From the NCBI RefSeq assembly GCF_001591465.1, contig NZ_BCUY01000046.1, positions 1 to 32,309 on the forward strand: a stretch of 32,309 bases of DNA. The letters run 5' to 3'. The notes beneath the pieces were generated by a model. That model made no database searches, was not told the DNA's origin, and saw only the letters and a list, made by a program, of their open reading frames with translations. Of the stretch, positions 24,962-32,056 are shown piece by piece (position 1 is the first letter of the stretch; each line of letters starts with the position of its first letter). Made by a program: the position numbers and the translations under genes. This DNA is from Cytobacillus firmus NBRC 15306 (GTDB lineage Bacteria; Bacillota; Bacilli; Bacillales; Cytobacillaceae).

Positions 24962-25224
24962 TGACTGAAACAATTCCTTTAAAAATCACGAAAAGGGTGT
25001 ACGCGTTGAGTAAAAAACAGGTCTATTGGAGCTTAAGCTTCCTATTTTCATTTTTTGGTTTTTACCTAATTGAACATCTTTTCACGGTAAAGCCCAATGT
25101 GATTTCCGGCAATGGAAATTTAGGCATCCTCATCATATTTCTTTGTACACCTGTCTTTATTTCCAGTTGGGTTTATACTGTTAAACTGGCAAAAGCATCA
25201 CTATTGAAAAATAACAAAATATAG
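24961..25224 (+). CDS. small two-helix membrane protein
   Basis: This 87-residue protein has helices at about 22-41 and 55-75 and a basic tail. The family is not recognised. The TAATG overlap with the transporter stop indicates translational coupling, so it may be an accessory or simply co-expressed protein. The left end of the Tn3-type element lies about 60 bp downstream. Confidence 0.6.
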   Translation: MTETIPLKITKRVYALSKKQVYWSLSFLFSFFGFYLIEHLFTVKPNVISGNGNLGILIIFLCTPVFISSWVYTVKLAKASLLKNNKI

Positions 25225-25287
25225 ACTTATGGACAAGACTATAATACTCTCAATCTTAACAATCATTCCGAAAGGACCAATCTTGTA

Positions 25288-25312
25288 GGGGTAGTACCAG
25301 CGAAACTGTCAC
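25288..25312 (+). repeat. left terminal inverted repeat of the Tn3-type element
   Basis: It begins GGGGTAGTACCAGCGAAACT, with the GGGG start usual for Tn3-family ends. TTGTA precedes it directly. Together with flanking TCTTG/CAAGA it can also fold into a hairpin followed by a T run, and may stop transcription from the left. Confidence 0.85.
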
Positions 25313-25432
25313 ACACCACCCGCAAGACTTTTTTACCGTTTTGTGAAATATTGGAATCTACTACTCTTATAAATCAATTCTTGTGTTATGATGTATTTGT
25401 AAGAAAAAACCAAAAAAGGGAGAATTGTCAGA

Positions 25433-26107
25433 ATGAAATTAAAACAAGTTTCACTAGCCGTTGCTGCATCCTTTTTGTTAGTAACTCCTTCAAGTTTTGC
25501 CCAAGGAAACCCAGAATCTGAAGTGAAAATTAGCGTTCAGGACAAAGTTGACACCCTAAAACCTTACATCGAGGTTTACGATAAAGAAGGAAAGCTAGTT
25601 AAAAAGTATTCAGATGCAGAAATCCAATTGCTAATTGAAAAGGCGAAACAATCTAATAAGGTACTTGAAGCAGCAGAAGCTCCTGCCGATTCACCCTATG
25701 TACATATCACTGATGAGAATAACCTTTTAACTGATTCTTCAGTTGAGGGTGCTGTTGAAGAACAGCAAGCTGCTTTATCTGATATTGGAATAATGAGCAC
25801 TACTTATAATTATTCTGGAGCCACTATTTCAAGTAGCCTCTATGTTAGAAGCGGATATTATTTCCCTAACCCGACAACTATCACATTCAATACTAGCACG
25901 AAATTTGAAGGGTTAAACATTAGACTTTGGAAGTCTGGTTCAACCATTCCTTCAGGAAGTGTGAAGATTGGTGGTTTCTTAGGCGGTGTTGCTGTCCCAC
26001 TCAGCAATGTATATAGCTATGACGGAAGCTACAAGATTCAGCTGATTAACGCCAATACAAACGGTGCGACCATTAAACTTAATGCTGGAACATTTTATTA
26101 TAACTAA
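25433..26107 (+). CDS. secreted protein of unknown function carried by the element
   Basis: This 224-residue protein has a Sec signal peptide (KLKQVSLAVAASFLLVTPSS, cleavage after SFA near residue 23). The mature part starts acidic and helical (about 30-110, with a KLVKKYSDAEIQLLIEKAKQ helix) and ends in a Ser/Thr/Gly-rich beta domain (about 120-224). No Cys, cell-wall anchor or catalytic motif is visible, and I do not recognise the family. GGGAG lies 10 nt before the ATG and a terminator follows. It is the only intact gene in the Tn3-type element, so it is the passenger. Confidence 0.75.
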   Translation: MKLKQVSLAVAASFLLVTPSSFAQGNPESEVKISVQDKVDTLKPYIEVYDKEGKLVKKYSDAEIQLLIEKAKQSNKVLEAAEAPADSPYVHITDENNLLTDSSVEGAVEEQQAALSDIGIMSTTYNYSGATISSSLYVRSGYYFPNPTTITFNTSTKFEGLNIRLWKSGSTIPSGSVKIGGFLGGVAVPLSNVYSYDGSYKIQLINANTNGATIKLNAGTFYYN

Positions 26108-26111
26108 TTAA

Positions 26112-26141
26112 GGAAAGAGGGTTATTGCCCTCTTTTTTTAT
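26112..26141 (+). terminator. terminator of the passenger gene
   Basis: AAGAGGG pairs with CCCTCTT over TTATTG, followed by TTTTTT. Confidence 0.85.
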
Positions 26142-26224
26142 GTTTTTCTTTAATCTCGAATATGTCAAGACGGAATTAATAAGCGTGAAAGAGTAATAAT
26201 TAGAATTTTTTGAGATTTAGAGGA

Positions 26225-26893
26225 TGTGTATTTACAATTTACCCCTACAACCACCCACGAAAAAGCATTTAATTTTGCGTGTGACCTCTGTAGCAACACG
26301 ACAAATTGCTAAAAGGTGCGACCCTTCAGCTAAATTCCTCATGTCCAGAATTAGCCTGGGAGCTTTCGCCGTTTTGCTATGGGCCTTTGTGTAGCCCAAA
26401 AGATTTTCAACCTCCATGCTCGTACAATGCTTCAAAACCCCTTCGATCATGGAGGCTACTTCTGAAGAAGAGCATGATTTTAATTGGGAATAGATGCAGG
26501 TTGAATGTTTAGCCACATGCCAGTAAATCATTACACCTCTGCCTCTATATCGAATATGCCATTCAGTCATTATGCACCAAATTTCTTAGAATCAGAAGCA
26601 CAGGAAGTTGTTCCTTCTCCCCAAATATCTGTCATTTTATTTCGTAAAATGGCATTTACAATCTCAGCAATAGCATTACGCAGATTATCTTTATCAATGT
26701 ATTTTCGCCGTATATATAACAAATCATTATATTTTTCTCCTTGTTCTCCGTTTGAAACTCGCTTTAGCCCTGCATTTGTACCCAAACCATAAACATAAGA
26801 TAAGTCTCTTTTGCAGAATTTCTGTATTAATTGCCTCTCTTGAAGCAGCTGTTTTAAAAAGTTCTGTAAAGTTTACACGCAAATCAGCTTCTT
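26225..26893 (-). pseudogene. inverted central part of a Tn3-family transposase
   Basis: Reading the minus strand, the pieces are [20 protein letters not shown] and ILQKRLILC, then after a frameshift near 26790 [20 protein letters not shown] and [18 protein letters not shown]. After a deletion of about 13 bp that removes WDQNL, it continues [19 protein letters not shown] and [20 protein letters not shown]. These are the conserved DDE-core blocks of Tn3-family TnpA. Similarity is lost after TSMEVE. The fragment lacks the N-terminal half of TnpA. Confidence 0.88.
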
Positions 26894-27094
26894 GTGTATA
26901 TTAACACTCTCTTGATTCAATCCGTTTTATCGGAAGAGAAGTGGTTGGATATGATGACACCTGAAGATTTGAGGGCGTTAAGTCCGCTTATCTATAGCCA
27001 TGTAAATCCTTATGGCATTTTTAAATTGGATATGATGGAACGAATTCCAATCGAAGTAAGGCAATCAGAAATAGAGAACTCTTTACATTTCTAA
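26894..27094 (+). pseudogene. C-terminal fragment of a Tn3-family transposase
   Basis: [40 protein letters not shown] and [13 protein letters not shown] are the C-terminal block of Tn3-family TnpA. The stop lies 15 bp before the right inverted repeat, the normal place for tnpA. It abuts the inverted fragment at 26893/26894 exactly, so one inversion end is visible to the base. Confidence 0.88.
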
Positions 27095-27115
27095 ATTTCT
27101 TCCTTATTACGGGTA

Positions 27116-27140
27116 GTGACAGCTTCGCTGGTACTACCCG
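27116..27140 (-). repeat. right terminal inverted repeat of the Tn3-type element
   Basis: On the minus strand it begins CGGGTAGTACCAGCGAAGCT and matches the left end at 23 of 25 positions; the outermost G has become C. TTGTA follows directly at 27141. Together with 27110-27117 it forms a self-complementary hairpin. Confidence 0.85.
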
Positions 27141-27203
27141 TTGTAGGAGGATGTAATTTACGCTATGATATATTTAATAAAATAAACTATAAAATGGGAA
27201 TTC

Positions 27204-27251
27204 CCCAAGAGGACACAGTGATCACCTGACTGTGTCTCTTGGGTTTTTTTT
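27204..27251 (+). terminator. terminator or attenuator in front of the hydrolase pseudogene
   Basis: CCCAAGAG-G-ACACAG pairs with CTGTGT-CTCTTGGG, followed by eight T. It sits just 16 bp before the hydrolase start codon. It either stops transcription leaving the element or attenuates the hydrolase gene. Confidence 0.7.
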
Positions 27252-27266
27252 GTTTGGTGGGAAGTC

Positions 27267-28915
27267 ATGAAAAGGTTAGCAACATTATCAGCTGCCCTTG
27301 TTATAGGAGTAGGCAGTCTCCCGGGTCCTGTCCTTGCCGAAACAAACAGTACTGTTTCCAGGATTGAGGGACAAATTGAAGGTATACAGCAGCAAATAGT
27401 GAAAATGGATAGCACCCTTAATCAATTTAAGATTGAGAAGGCCGTTTTAAAGAATCATATCGAAAGATTAAAAACGGCCATATTAGATAACCGCGCGAAG
27501 ATAAAAGGAGCTAGAGAGGAGAACTTTCGACTAGAAACTGAAATTCAAGAGCTGAAACTAAATATCAAGCCCCTGCAAGACAGAGTTTCTATAATTCCAA
27601 CTTATGATTCAACACTTTTGCCAACTCACCAAAGGATCCAACCGATTCCTTCAGCATTGGAAACGACCAAACAGATTATAACAAACTGAAACACTTAATC
27701 TGTTAATAGAGAAAGAAGAAGCAATTACATCTAAATTAAAAAAGCAACAAAGCCTGGAACTCGAACTAAAGGGTATGGCTGAACTTTTAAGCGAGCAAAT
27801 AGCTGAAAAAGATAAGCTTCTTTCGGAATTAAAAATTAAGGAAAATCAACATCATAAAGCTAAAGAAACCTGGGAAAAAGAAAGCGAAATACTCTCTAAA
27901 CAAAAAACAAGTATTGAAAAGGCGATTGAAAATGAAAAAGCACGGAAGAATGAGAATTTAGGAGATTTACAAGTGGATAAACCTAGCACATCAATTTTTG
28001 TTCCAGCGTCTGCTAAAGGCCAGGTTCCTCCTGAATACATGAAGTACTACCTTCATGCTGAACATGAATATGGGATCCCTTGGTACTACTTGGCCTCCCT
28101 ACACGCAATAGAAACTGATTTTTCTAGACACCCAACAATGATTTCATCAGTAGGAGCAGTCGGTCACATGCAGTTCATGCCGGCAACTTGGGTAGGTCAT
28201 AAATATGAAACAAGCGGCGGGTTAGTAGCCCCAGACATTGATATAACGGATATAACCCTAATTAAAGCGGAATCTGGGTACGGAGTAGATGCAGATAATG
28301 ACGGTATAGCAAGCCCTTGGAGCATCGCTGATAGCGTGGCCTCTGCCGCTAAATATCTTGGCTATTGGATTCAAAAAAGATGTGAGAAAGGCGATATGGC
28401 ACTATAACCACGCTGATTGGTATGTAGATAAGGTCATTGCACAAGCAGAAGTATACAAAAACAGCATGAATGTTAATAAAGATGGTGAAATAAATATTAC
28501 TCCTGGTGCAGACAATGATGTAACCACTATAGGTAACCGGTGGATAAATAACTCAGTATATGTCTTTGGGGGTGGAAGAAACCAAAACGATATTAAAATG
28601 GGAAGATTCGATTGTTCCAGCTTTGTCCATTGGGCATTTTCTCAGGTCGGTGTTAAATTAGGGGAGTTAACATCTGTCAGCACTGAAACACTTAAACACT
28701 TAGGTACAGCCATTAAGGTGGAGGATATGCAGCCGGGTGATCTCGTATTCTTTGACACATACAAAAAGGATGGCCACGTGGGTATCTATTTAGGTGATGG
28801 GAACTTTATAGGGGCTCAAAGTTTTACTGGAGTAGCGATTGCAAATATGAATGATGGCTACTGGAAAGAAAAATTTAATCATAGGGTAAAACGCATTGAT
28901 TACGTCAAAAAATAG
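27267..28915 (+). pseudogene. two-domain cell-wall hydrolase (lytic transglycosylase + NlpC/P60), two frameshifts
   Basis: Three consecutive frames make one protein of about 545 residues. Frame 1 (27267-27689) has a signal peptide ending VLAE and a long coiled coil. Frame 2 (open from 27682, read to 28407) continues the coiled coil and adds a transglycosylase domain with HAIETDFSRHPTMISSVGAV, catalytic Glu in IETDF, and GHMQFMPATW. Frame 3 (28358-28915) completes it with KDVRKAIWHYNHADWYVDKV and an NlpC/P60 domain (FDCSSFVHWAF, HVGIYLGDG). The shifts lie near 27675-27690 and 28360-28375. The domain pair resembles CwlT-type hydrolases of conjugative elements. All catalytic residues persist, so the decay is recent or the shifts are sequencing errors. 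Confidence 0.85.
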
Positions 28916-28926
28916 TTGTTAGAAAG

Positions 28927-28961
28927 CAGGAGGAGCATTTAAAAGCTTCACCTGTTTTTTT
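28927..28961 (+). terminator. terminator of the hydrolase gene
   Basis: CAGG-A-GGAGC pairs with GCTTC-A-CCTG over an 8-nt loop, followed by TTTTTTT. Confidence 0.8.
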
Positions 28962-28979
28962 AGTTGAAAAATGAAGAGG

Positions 28980-29176
28980 TGCCTCTGACGGGATTCGAAC
29001 CCGCACTCCTTTCGTAAGCATAGGCTAGGGGAGAACACGCTTCCCTACGGACTTTCACCGGCTAGGAATTTCACCTGCCTCAGCTAATTTGCTTTTCGGT
29101 GCTTCTGAAACCCTTGCCTTGCGACCCGGTTTCTACAATGTTTTCCGGCGCTCTTCCCTTCTAGAGCTACAGAGGC
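28980..29176 (-). ncRNA. tRNA-like RNA with a ~120-nt extra domain
   Basis: Read on the minus strand, it starts GCCTCTG (29176-29170), then TA, a D-arm GCTC...GAGC with a 10-nt loop containing GGG (29167-29150). It ends with a T-arm GCGGG-TTCGAAT-CCCGT (29004-28988), CAGAGGC (28987-28981, fully pairing with the first seven bases), discriminator A, then CC and T instead of CCA. Where a tRNA has about 22 nt of anticodon arm and variable loop there are 145 nt with several hairpins (CCGG...CCGG, GGCAGG...CCTAGCC, TAGGG...CCCTA, CACCG...CGGTG). I see no anticodon stem. It is not tmRNA: the acceptor has no G-U pair and there is no tag frame. An intron-bearing or domesticated tRNA is possible. Confidence 0.6.
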
Positions 29177-29184
29177 ATTTTTGT

Positions 29185-29214
29185 ATTATATTCTTTAACT
29201 TTATGGAGTATCAA
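29185..29214 (-). promoter_or_regulatory. sigma-A promoter of the tRNA-like RNA
   Basis: On the minus strand TTGATA (29214-29209), an 18-bp spacer and a perfect TATAAT (29190-29185). The expected start, about 29178, coincides with the 5' end of the tRNA-like structure (29176), so the RNA is a dedicated transcript. Confidence 0.7.
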
Positions 29215-29235
29215 TAAATTTTTCTTTTATTAAAT

Positions 29236-29469
29236 TTAGTTTCCTATGAGTAAAAAAAATACAATTATCAAGCCTAATAGCGGAGTACCATATCTTTTCT
29301 TGATTTTACGATTAGTTCCAGGAATCAATGTAATTAAGTAGTAAAGGGGCATTATAATTAACAGGGGAAGCAGGGACTTTGCAAAGAATGGGAGATTTTC
29401 AATGCTTAAAAAGAACCTACCAATAATCAAAAGAGGGATTACAGTTATTAAATAGGACAGTGACACCAT
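29236..29469 (-). CDS. small three-helix membrane protein
   Basis: This 77-residue hydrophobic protein has helices at about 4-20, 28-49 and 62-76 and a basic loop GTNRKIKKRYGTP between the last two. AAAGGTG lies 8 nt before the ATG. The family is not recognised. It reads toward the tRNA-like gene and ends just beyond its promoter. Confidence 0.6.
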   Translation of the reverse strand: MVSLSYLITVIPLLIIGRFFLSIENLPFFAKSLLPLLIIMPLYYLITLIPGTNRKIKKRYGTPLLGLIIVFFLLIGN

Positions 29470-29682
29470 CTCACACCTTTAATTTTCCTAAATTGTACCA
29501 AACAACTATTTGAATCACAAGGTATATTAGATATCTTAGCAGGTAATGAAAGTCGGGGAGCTAGTACACTTAGACGACATCTTTAATATGAAATTTATGT
29601 TGACCTTGGTAAAGTACTTAGCGTTTAAATTGTTTAATGGAATCTCTAGAGCTTACGCTGGTATTAGGCTATTTAGGGCCAA

Positions 29683-29916
29683 ATGATAATCAATGCATTT
29701 GCAAACAACCGCGTAAACTGGAAAGTGTTTATTAAAGGTGAAGCCGGAAAAATCGTTGATACTTTTAATGTCGAAAATGAACATGAAATTCATTTAAAGT
29801 GGACTCCGGACGCAGATTTGCCGAACGGGACTTACACCATTAGTGCGGATGTAGCAAATAAACAGGGCTTTAACGTGAGCACAAGTCCTAAAACAGTTAC
29901 AGTATTTCAGAATTAA
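29683..29916 (+). pseudogene. C-terminal Ig-like domain fragment of a secreted protein
   Basis: The 77-codon frame encodes a beta-sandwich pattern typical of Ig-like/FlgD-type domains at the ends of large exoproteins: WKVFIKGEAGKIVDTFNVEN, then WTPDADLPNGTYTISADVAN and VTVF. There is no ribosome binding site before the ATG, and a TAG stop lies in frame 9 bp upstream, so this is most likely the surviving tail of a deleted protein such as a cell-surface protease. The preceding roughly 200 bases hold no gene I can support. Confidence 0.6.
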
Positions 29917-29921
29917 ACGAT

Positions 29922-29958
29922 TAAAAGCCATGGGCGGCAAGGCTCCATGGCTTTTAAT
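29922..29958. terminator. bidirectional terminator
   Basis: TAAAAGCCATGG pairs with CCATGGCTTTTA around GCGGCAAGGCT, with A and T tracts on both sides. It separates the Ig-like fragment from the convergent MFS gene. Confidence 0.85.
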
Positions 29959-29967
29959 TATTTTGAT

Positions 29968-31161
29968 TTAAGCTGAAACAGATGTGTTTATTTTCTTTAA
30001 AGCTGCAGCTTCCTTCTTCCCATGCAGGAAATAATATAAAATAGCTGACAATAATACAAACACGGCCATCATTCCGTAGAGTTTGCCATAGCCTGTAACC
30101 GGAATAATGAACCCAAGCAAATAGGGCCCAAATCCCAGGCCTGCATCAAGAAAAATGAAGAACGTTGACGTTGCCAATCCCATTCTATGTGCCGGTGTCA
30201 GCTTGACGGCCACTGCCTGGGTGCAGGACTGCATGTTCCCGAAGCCAATCCCAATTAGCGCTCCTGCCAAAAGCAGGGTGAAACTGCTGTTTGCTGTGCT
30301 GAGGACAAACATGCCTGCCGCAAATAAGATAAAAGCAGGGTACATCACATAATTTGCTCCTTTAGAATCCATCAGCCGACCGGTAAATGGACGTGAAACA
30401 AGGACAGCGGCCGAGTAAATCAGAAAGAAAAAGCTCGCAGCCTGAACTAAATCGACTTCTAACGCATAAAAGTTGATAAAAGAAAGGACGCCGGAATAAG
30501 CAAATGCAATCGCCAGCGTGATTAATGCGATCTTAATCGCTTTTGGCTCGATAAAGCTGGAAAGCTGAAAACCGGGTTTCTTCAGATCTGAGGTTTCAAC
30601 GGCTGGAACATATAAAAAGAAGGGTGTAATAAGGGCAATGATACCGATGGCCAGACAGAAGGCAAAAATCACTTGGAAAGAAACTTTTTGCATCATCAAT
30701 AAGCCAATAAATGGCCCAACAGCTGTTGCCAGTGTTGTACTCATGCTGAAGTAGCCAATTCCTTCCCCCTTGCGTGCTGCAGGAATAATTTGTGCCGCGA
30801 TGGTTCCAGTCGCTGTGCTTGCCACTCCTAAAGCAATGCCGTGGATAAACCTGGTAATCAGCAGGAAAGCAATTCCAATGTTTACGAAATACAAAAGGGT
30901 CGTCATCGTAAAAAAGATCAAACCGATAAAAAGTGTTTTCTTGCGTCCAATTTTATCAATGGCCCGCCCGATATATAGCCTGCCGATGAGTGTCCCAATG
31001 ATGAAAATGCCTGTCACAAGCCCGGCCTGGCTAGTTGTGGCACTATAGTAATCCACTGCAAAAACAGCGATGGTCACCAATAGCAGATAGAAAATCAATG
31101 TTAAGAAAAAATTAACCGATGAAACAATAATAAAATGCTTTGTCCAAAGCTTCGAATTCAA
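29968..31161 (-). CDS. MFS drug-efflux-type transporter
   Basis: This 397-residue, 12-helix major facilitator protein has the loop 2-3 motif GRLYIGRAIDKIGRKKTLFI and the second-half counterpart SRPFTGRLMDSKG. The RFIHGIALGVASTATGTIAA segment in helix 4 and the proline/glycine-rich helix 5 (TTLATAVGPFIG) fit the DHA1-type proton-coupled efflux group. The start is TTG at 31161 with GGGAG at 9-nt spacing, the site lying within the last codons of the MarR gene. The pair resembles ywoH-ywoG of B. subtilis. The substrate is unknown; co-regulation by MarR suggests export of a toxic compound. Confidence 0.85.
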   Translation of the reverse strand: MNSKLWTKHFIIVSSVNFFLTLIFYLLLVTIAVFAVDYYSATTSQAGLVTGIFIIGTLIGRLYIGRAIDKIGRKKTLFIGLIFFTMTTLLYFVNIGIAFLLITRFIHGIALGVASTATGTIAAQIIPAARKGEGIGYFSMSTTLATAVGPFIGLLMMQKVSFQVIFAFCLAIGIIALITPFFLYVPAVETSDLKKPGFQLSSFIEPKAIKIALITLAIAFAYSGVLSFINFYALEVDLVQAASFFFLIYSAAVLVSRPFTGRLMDSKGANYVMYPAFILFAAGMFVLSTANSSFTLLLAGALIGIGFGNMQSCTQAVAVKLTPAHRMGLATSTFFIFLDAGLGFGPYLLGFIIPVTGYGKLYGMMAVFVLLSAILYYFLHGKKEAAALKKINTSVSA

Positions 31162-31162
31162 T

Positions 31163-31606
31163 TTAAAACTCTCCCTGCATTAAATTTTTGCGGATCAGGC
31201 TCATCAGACGAATTCCTTCCAGCTGTTCCTCCTCTGAAATTCCTTCTAAAATTTCCTGTTCGAATTCATCGATTGTGGCGCGGACTTCCTGATAAACCTT
31301 TCTGCCTGCACTAGTCAACTGCATTCTTTTTTCCCGTTTGTCTTTAGTTGGAACCGGTTCTAAATAGCCCATTTCTTCCAATTTTGCAATCGTCCTTGTG
31401 ACCGTTGGTTTTTCAACGCCAAGGTAATGGGAAAGCTCTACCAATGTAACGGAACCATCATTATACATGTAATACATGATGGACCACTGAGCCCGGTATA
31501 ATTGATGCTTGCTTAACTCAGTATTCAGCCTATTTTCAAATGGGCGATACAATAGAACGAGCTGATGAAAAAAACGCTGGAATGTTTCGATATTAATAAC
31601 CTCCAA
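31163..31606 (-). CDS. MarR-family transcriptional regulator
   Basis: This winged-helix repressor of about 147 residues has a DNA-recognition region VTLVELSHYLGVEKPTVTRT followed by LEEMGYLEPVPTKDKREKRM (wing) and long dimerisation helices at both ends. It is probably a local repressor of itself and the MFS gene, whose start lies 1 bp after its stop. Start assignment is awkward: TTG 31606 has only AAGG 8 nt upstream, while the GGAGG that would be an ideal site lies at the second codon, with no ATG, GTG or TTG at the right distance downstream (the codon there is ATC). I keep TTG 31606. Confidence 0.85.
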   Translation of the reverse strand: MEVINIETFQRFFHQLVLLYRPFENRLNTELSKHQLYRAQWSIMYYMYNDGSVTLVELSHYLGVEKPTVTRTIAKLEEMGYLEPVPTKDKREKRMQLTSAGRKVYQEVRATIDEFEQEILEGISEEEQLEGIRLMSLIRKNLMQGEF

Positions 31607-31625
31607 TTTGGTTACCTTAAGTAAT

Positions 31626-31642
31626 AGTTATCAAGAGTAACT
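31626..31642. promoter_or_regulatory. probable MarR operator
   Basis: AGTTA-TCAAGAG-TAACT is a 17-bp interrupted palindrome between the -10 box and the start codon of the MarR gene, the usual size and place for an autoregulatory MarR site. GGTTAC upstream (31610-31615) may be a degenerate half site. Confidence 0.55.
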
Positions 31643-31650
31643 AATTATGT

Positions 31651-31680
31651 ATTATACAGCTCAAAGTGATGACATGTAAA
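31651..31680 (-). promoter_or_regulatory. promoter of the marR-MFS operon
   Basis: On the minus strand TTTACA (31680-31675), 18 bp, TATAAT (31656-31651). The operator begins 9 bp downstream of the -10 box. Confidence 0.7.
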
Positions 31681-31737
31681 TAGGCTGAGATTTGTTTCTA
31701 AAAGAGCTATCCATTAATTCAAAAGAAGGCAAATTTG

Positions 31738-31812
31738 TGACATTGTGTCATAACTAGTTGACGTGTGACACGATGTCATATACAATTCAATTGTAAGGAT
31801 GACACAGTGTCA
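31738..31812 (+). promoter_or_regulatory. promoter with three TGACA-N3-TGTCA operators
   Basis: A sigma-A promoter, TTGACG (31758-31763), 17 bp, TACAAT (31781-31786), is surrounded by three 13-bp palindromes: TGACATTGTGTCA (31738-31750), TGACACGATGTCA (31766-31778, filling the spacer) and TGACACAGTGTCA (31800-31812, downstream of the start). The shared arms with free centres indicate one dimeric repressor binding upstream, within and after the promoter. The regulator is not in the window and I cannot name it. Confidence 0.8.
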
Positions 31813-31828
31813 CATAGAGGTGAAAGCA

Positions 31829-32056
31829 ATGTCTAACTTTCATTTGCTAGTTTCTAAATTGAGGGAACAGGGAGTAAATGCAACAATCTGCAAAAAACCA
31901 TCAAATTATAGACCATCCAAAAATAAGGCTAAACTTCAAAGGAGTCCATATGGCCACAAATACGCCTGGGCAAATTACACTAGAATCCATTCAGCAAAAT
32001 ATTCGGGATATTGCTGGCGTTCGCATTACATGTTCGTTTGTGTCCGATATCTATAA
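31829..32056 (+). pseudogene. short frame, possible displaced N-terminal piece of the alarmone synthetase
   Basis: ATG 31829 has a good AGAGGTG site. The first 16 codons (MSNFHLLVSKLREQGV) resemble the helix that precedes the RelA/SpoT core in small alarmone synthetases. The frame then departs into unrelated sequence and, after about 31960, is just the wrong phase of the synthetase core. It could be the remains of the original start with an insertion or frameshift after it, or a short leader peptide. Confidence 0.4.

Larger units (their letters stand above)
25288..27140. mobile_element. decayed Tn3-family transposon (1.85 kb)
   Basis: The element is bounded by 25-bp terminal inverted repeats matching at 23 positions and flanked by the direct repeat TTGTA (25283-25287 and 27141-27145), the 5-bp target duplication expected for Tn3-family transposition. 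It contains one secreted-protein gene and a rearranged tnpA: the C-terminal fragment lies beside the right end in the normal orientation, while the central catalytic part is inverted. No resolvase is recognisable. It cannot transpose by itself, but its ends might still be usable in trans. Confidence 0.88.

Noticed and set aside
25433-26107. Passenger protein as a pore-forming toxin
   Set aside because: The beta-rich, signal-peptide-bearing profile is suggestive, but no toxin family motif is visible, so no function is claimed.
26505-26792. Plus-strand frame of 95 codons inside the Tn3-type element
   Set aside because: It is antisense to the clearly recognisable transposase core fragment and has no domain of its own.
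28980-29176. tmRNA (ssrA)
   Set aside because: The RNA is too short, its acceptor stem has only Watson-Crick pairs with no G-U identity pair, it has a full D-arm, and no frame ends in a typical ALAA/LAA tag.
29527-29600. Short plus-strand frame ending ILAGNESRGASTLRRHL
   Set aside because: It is too short to assign, with no start signal; possibly a gene remnant but not supportable.
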